Shown: positions 36,852 through 44,769 of the stretch, in pieces
Numbering within the stretch: position 1 is the stretch's first letter
How the letters are laid out: the number at the start of each line of letters is the position of its first letter
From: Pseudomonas viridiflava
GTDB taxonomy: Bacteria; Pseudomonadota; Gammaproteobacteria; Pseudomonadales; Pseudomonadaceae
NCBI RefSeq assembly: GCF_900573885.1
Contig: NZ_UPSE01000161.1
Coordinates: 310,001-374,000 of the forward strand
DNA: 64,000 nucleotides
Direction of reading: 5' to 3'
Notes under the pieces: model-generated
What the model saw: the letters and a program-made list of their open reading frames with translations, nothing else
The model's database searches: none
What the model was told of the DNA's origin: nothing
Translations under genes and position numbers: made by a program

Positions 36852-36870
36852 TAGGGAAAATATTTCCCTA
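36852..36870. promoter_or_regulatory. Palindromic operator candidate of the DUF4160/DUF2442 pair
   Basis: TAGGGAAA-ATA-TTTCCCTA is an 8-bp perfect inverted repeat with a 3-base centre, ending 11 bp before the DUF4160 start codon. The second gene of the pair has a helix-turn-helix, so autorepression is likely (inference). Confidence 0.6.
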
Positions 36871-36881
36871 GCAGGATCGCC

Positions 36882-37121
36882 ATGGCTACGTTAGAAAGTA
36901 CGGACGGCTGGAAGATAAAAATCTACCCACACGACCATCCGCCACCCCATTTCCATGTGCAAACGGCGGACGGTGAGTCGTTAGTCGATATCGCCACGTT
37001 GCTGGTGCGTCGAAGCGGGGCCAACAAGCGTGCGCTCAAGGCCGTGCTGGTGTGGGCCAGCCATAACCACGCCACGCTGATGCGCGTGTGGAACGAACAG
37101 AATTATGGGAGCGCCGCATGA
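36882..37121 (+). CDS. DUF4160 family protein (toxin-antitoxin-like pair, first gene)
   Basis: 79 aa. The signature stretch IYPHDHPPPHFHV, a cluster of His and Pro typical of DUF4160, lies at residues about 14-26. The biochemical role of the family is not established. It is frequently encoded next to a DUF2442 protein, an arrangement regarded as a putative toxin-antitoxin module. ATG at 36882 has AGGA nearby. It overlaps the next gene by 4 bp (ATGA). Confidence 0.8.
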   Translation: MATLESTDGWKIKIYPHDHPPPHFHVQTADGESLVDIATLLVRRSGANKRALKAVLVWASHNHATLMRVWNEQNYGSAA

Positions 37122-37657
37122 ACAGAAAGCTGCGTATTACCGGGGCTGAAGCGAGTGGACGCGCGATGCTGCGCATTACCTGGAGTGATGGCCGGGTCCT
37201 GACCGTCAAATTGACCGAGCCAGTCCACACGTTCAGCGTGCTGGAGCCGCTGCAAGACCCCGCACTGTTCAGCCAGGTGCAGGTGGGCGAATGGGGTTTT
37301 GATGTGATGTGGCCGGGCAACATCGAACTTTCTGCCACTACGCTCTATCGCCTAGCCATGGAGCAGTCGGGGCAGGCCATGCCGAAAAACGCGTTCAAGG
37401 AATGGATGCACCGGCACGGCCTTTCTCTGACTGGGGCGGCCGAAGCGTTGCACCTGACCCGGCGAACCATCACTGCCTACAGTTCTGGCCCTAATCCCAT
37501 TCCGTATCACATCGCGTTGGCGTGCAAAGGCTGGGAAGTGCTGCATGGCGGCCATGGGGTTCACGAGTCGCCTGGGCAGTATGGGCAGAAGCCGGCGGCG
37601 GAGCAGCGTGCGAAGCCGGCTGCAGCGGCTAAAAAAGCCAATCTGGCCGCGAAGTAA
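37118..37657 (+). CDS. DUF2442 protein with C-terminal helix-turn-helix
   Basis: 179 aa. Residues about 5-75 fit DUF2442 (ITWSDGRVLTVKLTEPV and the later WGFDVMWPGNIELS). Residues about 95-150 form a helix-turn-helix (LSLTGAAEALHLTRRTITAY). The tail is Ala/Lys-rich. It is coupled to the DUF4160 gene. The DNA-binding part makes it the probable antitoxin-like regulator acting on the palindrome at 36852-36870. Which partner is toxic, if either, cannot be told from the sequence. Confidence 0.75.
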   Translation: MNRKLRITGAEASGRAMLRITWSDGRVLTVKLTEPVHTFSVLEPLQDPALFSQVQVGEWGFDVMWPGNIELSATTLYRLAMEQSGQAMPKNAFKEWMHRHGLSLTGAAEALHLTRRTITAYSSGPNPIPYHIALACKGWEVLHGGHGVHESPGQYGQKPAAEQRAKPAAAAKKANLAAK

Positions 37658-37660
37658 AAA

Positions 37661-37687
37661 CGGAGACATTCGAGGCTCCGTTTTTTT
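37661..37687 (+). terminator. Intrinsic terminator after DUF2442 gene
   Basis: CGGAG...CTCCG stem (37661-37680) followed by seven T. It is nearly the same sequence as the terminator at 36715-36741, including the TTCGAGGCTCCG arm, but with a mismatch in the left arm. Confidence 0.8.
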
Positions 37688-37706
37688 ATACGCGGACGCG
37701 GCGCCT

Positions 37707-38417
37707 CTAAATCACCTTCACCGCCCGCCCAATAAACTGAATCGGCCCGGTCGGCTTGCCAATCGGCGAGCCGGTTTTCTGTTCCAGGGTCAGTTCAAAC
37801 AGCTGGTTGTTTTGCAGCGGCGGCAGTTTATCCAGCGGCACGTGCAGGGTTTGCCCAGGCTTGACCAGGCCCAGCGATACCGGCCCTTGCCAGCCATCGC
37901 CCTTGGTCCAGAACTCCAGCGTCTTGTCGCTTGGCACTTCGGCCACGCCCAGCGGGATCAACTGGATTTCGTTCGGGTTGCTGGCTTGTACCACCCAGCC
38001 GGGTGCGTTGCTTTGCGGGGCGACCAGCACCACCAGATAAGTCGGCGTGGCGGATGGCACGGTTTGCGTGGCGAGCAGGACGGCGAGCACCAGCGAGGCG
38101 CTCAGGCCCACCAGCGTCAGGCCGCGCCACAGCGCCAGCAGGTTCCACCACGGCGTGGCGGCGGGTGGCGTTTGTCGGTTTGCCAGCAAGCTGCGTTCGA
38201 TACGCGCCCACAGCTGACGCGACGGCGTGTGCGGTTTGGCCAGCGCGGTCAGCGGGTGCAAGCGCTGCTCCCATTGGTCTACTGCACGGCGCAGCGCGGG
38301 CTCGAACGGTAACCGGGCTTGCACCTGGGCGCGTTCTTCTGCCGGCAGGGTGCCGAGCACGTACTCGCCGGCCAGTTCGTTGAGGGCGGCGTCGTCTGTT
38401 TCGTGGTGTGTGGTCAT
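37707..38417 (-). CDS. Anti-sigma factor, RskA family
   Basis: 236 aa from the ATG at 38417 (MTTHHETDDAALNELAGEYVLG), which overlaps the sigma gene stop by 4 bp. The N-terminal zinc-finger-like anti-sigma domain is followed by one membrane span (GLTLVGLSASLVLAVLLAT, about residues 95-113) and a periplasmic RskA domain ending PIQFIGRAVKVI. It should hold the partner ECF sigma factor at the membrane. A further open frame upstream is the sigma gene read in another frame and is not used. Confidence 0.88.
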   Translation of the reverse strand: MTTHHETDDAALNELAGEYVLGTLPAEERAQVQARLPFEPALRRAVDQWEQRLHPLTALAKPHTPSRQLWARIERSLLANRQTPPAATPWWNLLALWRGLTLVGLSASLVLAVLLATQTVPSATPTYLVVLVAPQSNAPGWVVQASNPNEIQLIPLGVAEVPSDKTLEFWTKGDGWQGPVSLGLVKPGQTLHVPLDKLPPLQNNQLFELTLEQKTGSPIGKPTGPIQFIGRAVKVI

Positions 38418-38968
38418 CCCATGCACCCTCGTAAGGCCACCAGGCTGCGTTTGATCCAGGCTTTGACGGTGCCCAGCGGCGTCGCCAGTTTGTGCGAAAT
38501 TTCTGCGTGGGAGTAACCGTCGACGTAGGCGTGAATCACGCACTGGCGGCGTTCCGGTTCCAGTTGTTCCAGGCAGCCGTGGATGCGTTCGGATTGCATC
38601 AGGCCATCCCAATTCTCTGCGCTGTCGTTGCTGCCGGCCTGCTCGGCCAAGGCCTCCAGGGTGTGCGCATCGTCTACCTGAACGTCACGACCGTGGCTGC
38701 GCAAGTAATTGAGCGCCAGATGCCGGGTGACGCTGTAGATCCAGCCCCGCGCGGAGCCGCGTTCGGCGTCGAAGCTGCCTGCGCCGGCCCATATTTTCAG
38801 AAAGGCGTCGTGCACGATGTCTTCGGCCAGGGCGGTGTCGCGCACCAACTGCCGGGCCACGCCAAGCAGGCGCGGGCTTTCCTGTTGGTACAAGTGGTGC
38901 AGCGCCTCGCGTTCGCCCCGGGCGCAGGCGGCCAGCGCGGCGGCGTAGTCAAAAGTAGGTTCGGACAA
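38414..38968 (-). CDS. ECF RNA polymerase sigma factor (SigK/RpoE-type)
   Basis: 184 aa. Sigma region 2 (about residues 25-95, AEDIVHDAFLKIWAGAG, GWIYSVTRHLALNYLR) and region 4 (about 125-180, HAEISHKLATPLGTVKAWIKRS) are both complete. The only start before the in-frame TAG upstream is TTG at 38968, so a rare start codon is likely. It is co-transcribed with the RskA-type anti-sigma gene. The DUF3455 gene 82 bp upstream is a plausible regulon member. The inducing signal is unknown. Confidence 0.9.
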   Translation of the reverse strand: MSEPTFDYAAALAACARGEREALHHLYQQESPRLLGVARQLVRDTALAEDIVHDAFLKIWAGAGSFDAERGSARGWIYSVTRHLALNYLRSHGRDVQVDDAHTLEALAEQAGSNDSAENWDGLMQSERIHGCLEQLEPERRQCVIHAYVDGYSHAEISHKLATPLGTVKAWIKRSLVALRGCMG

Positions 38969-39050
38969 GGTGAGGGTCGTCAGCAGAAGGAAAGGGCACG
39001 CGGCAGCCTAGACGACTTTACACGTGCCCATACGGCGTGAACGTTTCCAG

Positions 39051-39578
39051 TTATTTGGCGGCCCAGAAAATGTAGTCGGCCTGGTAGCTCACGATTTCCT
39101 GTTTGCCTTTGTTCGCGGCGGTGCACGCGGTGGCCGGCGCAACGCCGCCTTTGAGCGCTACGCGTTGAATGTAGGTCACGCCGGTCATGGCGCCTTTGCC
39201 TTCAGCCGGGTTGGCTTTGACCAGTTGGTACGGCAGGTTGCCCGCGCCGGACGGCGCAACGGCCACCTGGGTGCCGGTCACTTTCGAGCCGTCCTGCGCT
39301 TGCCAGGTGGCGGGCGGGCCAAAGTAGGTGCCGACCTGCTTGCCGCTGCGGTCGCTGAGCACGGCTTTGGGGCCGACGAAGAACCATTCCATTTGCCCGG
39401 CGGCGTCTACTTTGTCGCGGCATTCGTAGGTGATCTCACCCTTGCCGACCGTTTCCAGGGCCACCTTGTGGCCGTCCGGTACTTTTACGCTGTCGGGCAG
39501 TTCCATGGCGGCGTGCGCAGCGGGGGCCAGCAGGCAGCTGGATAGCAGGGCGAGGCCAAGCAGGTTTTTGCTGTTCAT
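39051..39578 (-). CDS. Exported DUF3455 family protein
   Basis: 175 aa from ATG 39578, preceded by GGAGATAA. A Sec signal peptide is cleaved after AHA (residue about 23). The mature part fits DUF3455 (KVPDGHKVALETVGKGEITYEC, YFGPPATWQ). Function is unknown; members often sit beside ECF sigma/anti-sigma pairs, as here. An 82-bp gap separates it from the sigma gene. The 118-bp gap on its upstream side holds only AT-rich sequence with weak inverted repeats. Confidence 0.8.
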   Translation of the reverse strand: MNSKNLLGLALLSSCLLAPAAHAAMELPDSVKVPDGHKVALETVGKGEITYECRDKVDAAGQMEWFFVGPKAVLSDRSGKQVGTYFGPPATWQAQDGSKVTGTQVAVAPSGAGNLPYQLVKANPAEGKGAMTGVTYIQRVALKGGVAPATACTAANKGKQEIVSYQADYIFWAAK

Positions 39579-39696
39579 GCGGTTATCTCCAGTAGGGATC
39601 AGCGGGCAGCGCAATCGGCTGCTGGAGGTACTACACGTGGGAGGGGCGATTGGATGCAGCAGCGGAAAAATATTTTTTGCTCATGGTTTTTACCGC

Positions 39697-40926
39697 TCAG
39701 TGTGGGTAGCGGCGCATGCCCTGCAACGCCTCGGTCAAGGGTTGCGGGCGACCCAGCAAGTAGCCCTGGACCTTGTGCACGCCTAAGGCGCGCAGGGTTT
39801 CCAGTTCCTGTTGGGTTTCCACACCTTCGGCCACCACGCTGCTGCCGGTTTCACGGGCGAAGGCGATAAGGGATGAGGCCAGGGCGCGGCGTTTGAAGTC
39901 GTTGTCGATGCCTTGGGTGATGCTCATGTCGAGCTTGATGATGTCGGGGCTCAGCTCAAGAATGTGCCGCATGCTGGCGTAGCCGGCACCGGTGTCGTCG
40001 ATAGACAGCCTCACCCCGCGCTGGCGCAGCGGCGCCAGCGCTTGCTCCAGGCGCACGTAGTCGGCCACGGCGGCGTGTTCGGTAATTTCCAACACCAGGC
40101 GGCGCGGCGGCAGGTTTTGCAGCATCGGTGTCAGGCGCCCGCTGTACACCAGTTGCGGCGAGCAGTTCAGAGCCAGATACGTGTGGCCGGGCGAGTCGGC
40201 AAGCGCTTTGACAGCCAGTTGTATCGCACGCAATTCCAGGTCTACGCCCAGGCCGGCTTCCGCGGCTTCGCTAAACCATTGGTCTGGTGTTTGCGGCGGC
40301 TGCGTGCTGAAGCGAGAAAGGCATTCCCAGCCGCACAATTCCAGGCTCTGCGCCGCCAGAATGGGCTGATAAACAATCGTTGGCTGGTCGCTGGCCAGCA
40401 CTTCAGAAATACGACGGTGTTTGTACACCCGGTCGCGCACGCGTTTGAGTTCGCTGTCGAGCTGGTCAGCAATCAGCTCGGCAAACACCCGCATCACCTG
40501 CACATCGCGCTCGCTCAGGGTGTCGTCGGCGGCGTAGCCAAAGCAGCACAACGTGCCGTAGAGGCGGCCGTCGCTGAGCCAGATAGGCACGCTCAAATGC
40601 GCGCCAATGGGCAGCGAGGCCGTTTCGGGCAGTTCCTGGGCGAGCGGGCACATGGCGGTGTCCGCGATCAGCTCGGGCAACAGGCCCTCAACCACGCGCT
40701 GACAGTAGCCGTCTTCCGGTCCCAGGGTATCGCCGGCGCTGATGGGCGCCTCGCCTTCGGCGTCGACGTGGGTGAACACGCGGTCTTCGACGCGGAACTG
40801 GGCGATGAACGCCACGTCCATGCCCAGGTGGGTGCGCAGCGCTTTCAGCACCCGGTCGATGTAGCTCGAATCGGACACGCCCTGCGGCCGCAAGGCGATC
40901 AGTTCAGCGAGGTGTACGGCGGTCAT
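39697..40926 (-). CDS. GAF-EAL cyclic-di-GMP phosphodiesterase
   Basis: 409 aa from ATG 40926, which has AAGGAGG nine bases upstream; the frame is open further but lacks a ribosome site. GAF sensor domain at about residues 20-165, EAL domain at about 180-405. The EAL signature itself reads ECL instead of EAL, keeping the metal-binding Glu. Other active-site words remain: LALNCSP, LEITEH, IDDTGAGYAS, IKLD and VVAEGVET. It probably hydrolyses c-di-GMP in the cytoplasm in response to a small ligand or redox change at the GAF domain. Confidence 0.87.
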   Translation of the reverse strand: MTAVHLAELIALRPQGVSDSSYIDRVLKALRTHLGMDVAFIAQFRVEDRVFTHVDAEGEAPISAGDTLGPEDGYCQRVVEGLLPELIADTAMCPLAQELPETASLPIGAHLSVPIWLSDGRLYGTLCCFGYAADDTLSERDVQVMRVFAELIADQLDSELKRVRDRVYKHRRISEVLASDQPTIVYQPILAAQSLELCGWECLSRFSTQPPQTPDQWFSEAAEAGLGVDLELRAIQLAVKALADSPGHTYLALNCSPQLVYSGRLTPMLQNLPPRRLVLEITEHAAVADYVRLEQALAPLRQRGVRLSIDDTGAGYASMRHILELSPDIIKLDMSITQGIDNDFKRRALASSLIAFARETGSSVVAEGVETQQELETLRALGVHKVQGYLLGRPQPLTEALQGMRRYPH

Positions 40927-40966
40927 TCCCTGAGCCTCCTTACCAATCACCTGAAACCAAAGCCGG

Positions 40967-40998
40967 AAAAACCGCTGCTGGCCACTGCTGCCAGCAGC
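40967..40998 (-). terminator. Intrinsic terminator of the lysR gene
   Basis: Perfect 9-bp stem GCTGCTGGC/GCCAGCAGC (40974-40982 and 40990-40998) with a 7-base loop. Read on the minus strand it is followed by GG and five T. It lies downstream of the LysR gene, and the rest of gap 40927-41106 holds nothing notable. Confidence 0.75.
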
Positions 40999-41106
40999 AT
41001 TCGCAGTGCGTGCGGCCGAATGCAGGCGAGTGTTCAAACGGCGCGGCCCTCTCTTGGCTGTGGAACACGCCAGACGCGGAAAGTTGGAGGTTTCGGGCGG
41101 CGCCGG

Positions 41107-42000
41107 TTAGCGCAGCGGCGGGAAGTGGCCCTGTAACCACTGACAGAACAGCTGCACGCTGGGGCTTGCCCGCTGCGCTTCGGCGATTACCAGGCAGAAC
41201 GTGTCGGTGAGCACCACGCGATGCCCGAACGGCGCCACCAATACACCAGCGGCCAGGTAGTCGGCGCACGTGAGCGGGTCGCCAATGGCGATGCCCTGGC
41301 CATCGATGGCCATGGTCAGGCAGGTGAGCGAGTCGTGAGCGGTGGTGGCCCGCGTGCTCTCGTAGGGCAGCGCATCGGCGGCGGCCAGCCAGCGGCGCCA
41401 GGTGCGGCGATCGCCTTCGTGAATCAGGGTGTGGTTGAGTAAATCGGCGGGTGTTTTCAGCGGCACGTTGCCGGCCAGCAGCGCCGGGCAGCACACCGGA
41501 AACTCCTCCATGCGCAGCAGCGGGTGCGCCTGAAAACCGCGCCAGGGCGGCGAGCCAAAAATAATCTGCACCGCGCCGCTGGCACCAAGCTGGCTGCCGG
41601 TGAGCGAATGCATGGAGGCGCCGAGCTTCAGTTCCAGTTCGATGTCCGGGTGCTGGGCGCTGAATTGCGGCAAGCGTTTGACCAGCCAGGTATGGGCGAA
41701 GGCACCGTCCACAAACAGGCTGAGTGTCGACACGCGCGGCAGCAGTTCGGCGGTGGCGCGTTGAATCTGCTGCAGCGGTTTTTGCACCTGCGACAGGTAC
41801 TTCTGGCCGCTGTCAGTCAGCGCCAGGCCCCGGTTGGTGCGGTGAAACAGCTGTACGTCGAGCTGCACTTCCAGTTGCTTGAGCTGACGACTCACGGCCG
41901 ATTGCGTCAGGCACAGTTCTTCAGCGGTGCGGCTCACGTTCAGGTAAGTGCCAGCCAGCACAAAGGTGCGCAGGGCGTCGAGGGAAGGAAAGCGCGTCAT
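41107..42000 (-). CDS. LysR-family transcriptional regulator (GcvA-like)
   Basis: 297 aa. N-terminal winged helix with FVLAGTYLNVSRTAEELCLTQSAVSRQLKQLE in two recognisable halves (residues about 10-45), followed by the two-lobed effector domain. The type is closest to the GcvA/AmpR group by its opening pattern. It is transcribed away from the desaturase gene, and the shared promoter region carries a T-N11-A palindrome, so it likely controls both itself and the desaturase. Effector unknown. Confidence 0.88.
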   Translation of the reverse strand: MTRFPSLDALRTFVLAGTYLNVSRTAEELCLTQSAVSRQLKQLEVQLDVQLFHRTNRGLALTDSGQKYLSQVQKPLQQIQRATAELLPRVSTLSLFVDGAFAHTWLVKRLPQFSAQHPDIELELKLGASMHSLTGSQLGASGAVQIIFGSPPWRGFQAHPLLRMEEFPVCCPALLAGNVPLKTPADLLNHTLIHEGDRRTWRRWLAAADALPYESTRATTAHDSLTCLTMAIDGQGIAIGDPLTCADYLAAGVLVAPFGHRVVLTDTFCLVIAEAQRASPSVQLFCQWLQGHFPPLR

Positions 42001-42021
42001 GGCGGGCTCGGTGGCGAGGTT

Positions 42022-42044
42022 TGGTATGCGTGGCAGTCATACCA
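42022..42044. promoter_or_regulatory. LysR-type operator candidate
   Basis: Perfect inverted repeat TGGTATG-N9-CATACCA containing the T-N11-A core (T42027 to A42039). It sits in the 69-bp divergent gap between lysR (start 42000) and the desaturase gene. Confidence 0.65.
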
Positions 42045-42069
42045 GCCATGCGCTTTTTTTGATATCCCC

Positions 42070-43146
42070 ATGCGCGTGGTTTTTGCCAGGCTGGGTTATC
42101 GAGCCAAAGCAGTAACGGGGGAAATCGGCGTGTTGCATCTGTTCAAGGAAACGCGGGGCGCGGTCTGTCATGGCCTGGCGCTCACGTATGCGCTGGTGGG
42201 GTATGGCCTGGGCCTTGCCGGTTTGTTCAGCGCCCACCTGCTGGTCAATCTGTTCGCCACGCTGTGGCTGGCACACGCCATGGTCATTGCCGGTTATTTG
42301 CTGCATGAGTGCGCCCACAACACCGTGTTCAAACGCAACGAGCACAACGCCCGGCTGGGCAAGCTGCTGACGTGGGTAACCGGCAGTTGCTACGGCACGT
42401 ATGAGGACATTCGCTTCAAACACTTTCGCCACCACGTCGATAACGCCGATGTCATCTGGTTCGAGCATGACCAATGGCTGGCCCGCCACCCACGCGTGCT
42501 GAAAACCATCGAAGCGCTGGAGTGGCTGTACATCCCCGCCCACGACTTGTTGATGCACGCCGTTATGGTGTTCAGCGCGTTCATCATTCCTCAGCGCAAC
42601 AGCCAGCGCGCCCGCAATCTGGCGTTTGTGCTGCTGCGTGGCGGTTTGTTCGTGGCGTTGCTGTGGTTCGCCCCGTTCGCCGCGTTGCTGTATGGGTTCG
42701 CGTACCTGCTGATGATGACCGTGCTGCGCTTTATGGATGCGCCGCAACACGACTACGGCAACTCGCCCACGATGTTCGACAAAACCCCGGCGCCTCACAA
42801 GGGCGACCGTGACTACGAGCACCTGCACACCTTCAGCAACGTGCTGTCGATGAAACACCCGTGGGTGAATGTGCTGGTGCTGAACTTCGGCTACCACAAC
42901 GCTCATCACGTAAAGCCGACCACGCCGTGGTATCGCCTGCCAGCCGTTCACCACGAGTTGTATGGCGATGAAGATTCAATGCTGCTGCCGTTTCGCGCGC
43001 AGCTGAAAAGCTTCCACCGTTTTCGTGTGGCGCGCGTGGCTGGCAGCGGTGACGGGCCGGAGCCGGCTGCGGCGGATTACATGACCATGATGCGCAACGG
43101 CGAGATTCGCGGCGGCAACGCAGCGTCCTTTCTAACCTCTTTCTAA
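42070..43146 (+). CDS. Membrane fatty-acid desaturase family protein
   Basis: 358 aa from ATG 42070; a GTG at 42130 behind GGGGGA is an alternative start that drops 20 residues. The three His boxes of membrane di-iron desaturases are visible: HECAHN (residues about 80-85), HFRHH (about 118-122) and HNAHH (about 278-282), with hydrophobic segments between them. Length is typical. It likely introduces a double bond, or oxidises a lipid or carotenoid-like substrate. The open frame reaching upstream to 41524 overlaps lysR and is rejected. The next gene follows after 11 bp, so the two form an operon. Confidence 0.85.
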   Translation: MRVVFARLGYRAKAVTGEIGVLHLFKETRGAVCHGLALTYALVGYGLGLAGLFSAHLLVNLFATLWLAHAMVIAGYLLHECAHNTVFKRNEHNARLGKLLTWVTGSCYGTYEDIRFKHFRHHVDNADVIWFEHDQWLARHPRVLKTIEALEWLYIPAHDLLMHAVMVFSAFIIPQRNSQRARNLAFVLLRGGLFVALLWFAPFAALLYGFAYLLMMTVLRFMDAPQHDYGNSPTMFDKTPAPHKGDRDYEHLHTFSNVLSMKHPWVNVLVLNFGYHNAHHVKPTTPWYRLPAVHHELYGDEDSMLLPFRAQLKSFHRFRVARVAGSGDGPEPAAADYMTMMRNGEIRGGNAASFLTSF

Positions 43147-43157
43147 CGGTGCCCACC

Positions 43158-44009
43158 ATGCAAAAGCTCGAAGTCTTTCAGTCGCTGTGGGGCATGGAGC
43201 TCAAGCACCCGGCACAGCCCGAACGCAGCCATGAAGAAAACTTTGCCATGGCCGCCGAAGCGGGTTTTGCCGGCATTTGCCTGGACCCCAACACCGACGA
43301 ACTGCCTTACTACCGCGAAACGTTGCCGCTATTCGAACGGTACGGTTTGAAGAGCATGGTCAACCTGTTCCCGCGCCGCGTGAGCGACATGCGCCCCTTG
43401 CTCGAGTTTGCCCGCGAGGTGAATGCGGTGAAGGTCAACACCATTGCCCAGGTGATGCCGTTGAGCGTGGCCGGCGCCGTGCCGTTGATCAATCGCTGGC
43501 TGGATGAAGCGCAGGGCATGGGCATCGAGCTGCTGTTCGAAACCCACCGCAACGGCATCCTCAACGACCTGTACTTCACCCTCGAAGTGCTCGACGCCAT
43601 TCCCGAACTGCAGCTCACCGCCGACCTTTCGCACTTCGTGGTCGACCGCGAATTTCCGCTGCCCATCAGCGCGCGGGACCAAGGGTTTATCCAGCGCATT
43701 CACGAACGCACCGACTGCCTGCAAGGCCGCATCGCCACGGCCGAGCAGGTGCAAATTCAAATCGACTTCCCCCAACACCAGGCCTGGGTCGAGCAGTTCA
43801 AAGTCTGGTGGAAACAAGGCATGGCCAGCTGGCGCGCGCGCAATGCGGCGGATGCGACTTGCGTGTTTCTCTGTGAACTGGGGCCGCCGCCGTATGCGAT
43901 TACCGGGCGCGATGGGTTGGAGCTGTCGGATCGCTGGCAAGAGGCGTTGGTGATTAAGAAGTGGGCAGAACAGCTGTGGGAAGAATCAGCGCCAAAGCCG
44001 GGCGCATAA
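43158..44009 (+). CDS. Xylose-isomerase-like TIM-barrel protein
   Basis: 283 aa from ATG 43158. It has the sugar phosphate isomerase/epimerase (AP endonuclease 2) barrel pattern: AAEAGFAGICLDP, the metal-ligand strand words ELLFETHRNGI and LTADLSHFVV, and a late Glu in FLCELGPPPYAI. Metal-dependent isomerase or hydrolase activity is likely; substrate is unknown. Coupling with a desaturase and a LysR regulator suggests a small catabolic operon. Confidence 0.78.
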   Translation: MQKLEVFQSLWGMELKHPAQPERSHEENFAMAAEAGFAGICLDPNTDELPYYRETLPLFERYGLKSMVNLFPRRVSDMRPLLEFAREVNAVKVNTIAQVMPLSVAGAVPLINRWLDEAQGMGIELLFETHRNGILNDLYFTLEVLDAIPELQLTADLSHFVVDREFPLPISARDQGFIQRIHERTDCLQGRIATAEQVQIQIDFPQHQAWVEQFKVWWKQGMASWRARNAADATCVFLCELGPPPYAITGRDGLELSDRWQEALVIKKWAEQLWEESAPKPGA

Positions 44010-44012
44010 CAG

Positions 44013-44033
44013 CAGCGGCGCCCCGAGCCGCTG
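44013..44033. terminator. Bidirectional hairpin between convergent genes
   Basis: Stem CAGCGGC/GCCGCTG (7 bp, loop GCCCCGA) fills the 27-bp gap between the TIM-barrel gene and the convergent MarR gene. There is no T-run, so efficiency is uncertain. Confidence 0.5.
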
Positions 44034-44036
44034 TGA

Positions 44037-44507
44037 TCAGCCCTCCCGATACAACCGATTCAACAACCCCAACAGCTGCTCCCTCTCCTGCGCACTTAAC
44101 GCCGCCGTGGCGTCCAGGTCGCTCTGCACCACCACGTCTTTTAACGTCTTCAACAACTGCTCGCCGGCCTTGCTGACAAACAGGCCGTAGGAGCGTTTGT
44201 CCGGGTTGCTGCGCACGCGCATGGCCAGGCCGCGTTCTTCGAGTTTGTTGACCATCAGCACCGCTTGCGGCGGTTCGATGGCGAGCGCTTTGGCCAGGTC
44301 GGCCTGCATCAGGCCTGGGGCCTGCTCGATGATGCTCAGCGCGGTGAACTGCGCGGGGCGTATGGCGTGTTCTTCCAGGCGGGCTGTCAGGTGCTGGGAA
44401 ATTTTCAGCTGCACGCGCCGCATTACATAACCCACCAGATTATCCAGCGCACCGTCGAGCATTGCCGGGTCGACGGGGGGTGCCTGGGTTTTGGCTTTGC
44501 GCGGCAT
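44037..44507 (-). CDS. MarR-family repressor of hydroxycinnamate genes (FerC/FerR-type)
   Basis: 156 aa. MarR winged helix with MQADLAKALAIEPPQAVLMVNKLEERGLAMRVRSNPDKRSY (two adjoining parts, residues about 65-110) and dimerising helices at both ends. Ribosome site AGGAC lies ahead of ATG 44507. It is divergent from the ech-vdh-fcs operon with a 262-bp gap containing two palindromes of matching form. In this pathway MarR regulators typically respond to hydroxycinnamoyl-CoA thioesters; that ligand is inferred here. Confidence 0.88.
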   Translation of the reverse strand: MPRKAKTQAPPVDPAMLDGALDNLVGYVMRRVQLKISQHLTARLEEHAIRPAQFTALSIIEQAPGLMQADLAKALAIEPPQAVLMVNKLEERGLAMRVRSNPDKRSYGLFVSKAGEQLLKTLKDVVVQSDLDATAALSAQEREQLLGLLNRLYREG

Positions 44508-44581
44508 CGTGGCGTCCTGAGGGAAAATGGTTAGGCATGTTAATAATTTTTTTGCCGAGCTGCACGGACTGGTTAGCCTTT

Positions 44582-44600
44582 TAGTTATTAGTATTAACTG
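44582..44600. promoter_or_regulatory. MarR operator candidate 1
   Basis: TAGTTA-N7-TAACTG, 75 bp from the MarR start codon. Same half-sites and spacing as the second site at 44702-44720, with one mismatch in the right arm. Confidence 0.6.
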
Positions 44601-44701
44601 TTCTGTCGGCGCTGGGGGCCGCTTTGGGTACGGTATTCTTGGTTGTGCATGGTCTAAACGGCGCTTTTAAGCAACCTAACCCCACTGCAACGCAGAGATT
44701 A

Positions 44702-44720
44702 TAGTTAATTGACATAACTA
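44702..44720. promoter_or_regulatory. MarR operator candidate 2
   Basis: TAGTTA-N7-TAACTA, a perfect 6-bp inverted repeat. It covers the TTGACA hexamer of the ech promoter, so a bound repressor would block RNA polymerase. Confidence 0.65.
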
Positions 44721-44737
44721 AAAATCCAGCTTAAGTT
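44709..44737 (+). promoter_or_regulatory. Probable sigma-70 promoter of the ech operon
   Basis: Consensus -35 TTGACA at 44709-44714, a 17-base spacer, and a weak -10 TAAGTT at 44732-44737. The ech start codon lies 32 bp downstream. The -35 lies inside operator candidate 2. Confidence 0.5.
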
Positions 44738-44769
44738 CGCCTCATCCAACCCAGACATGAGGCAGTGAC

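Noticed and set aside
41524..42069. Upstream extension of the desaturase frame
   Set aside because: It overlaps lysR on the opposite strand and would precede the LysR-type operator; the desaturase domain does not need it.
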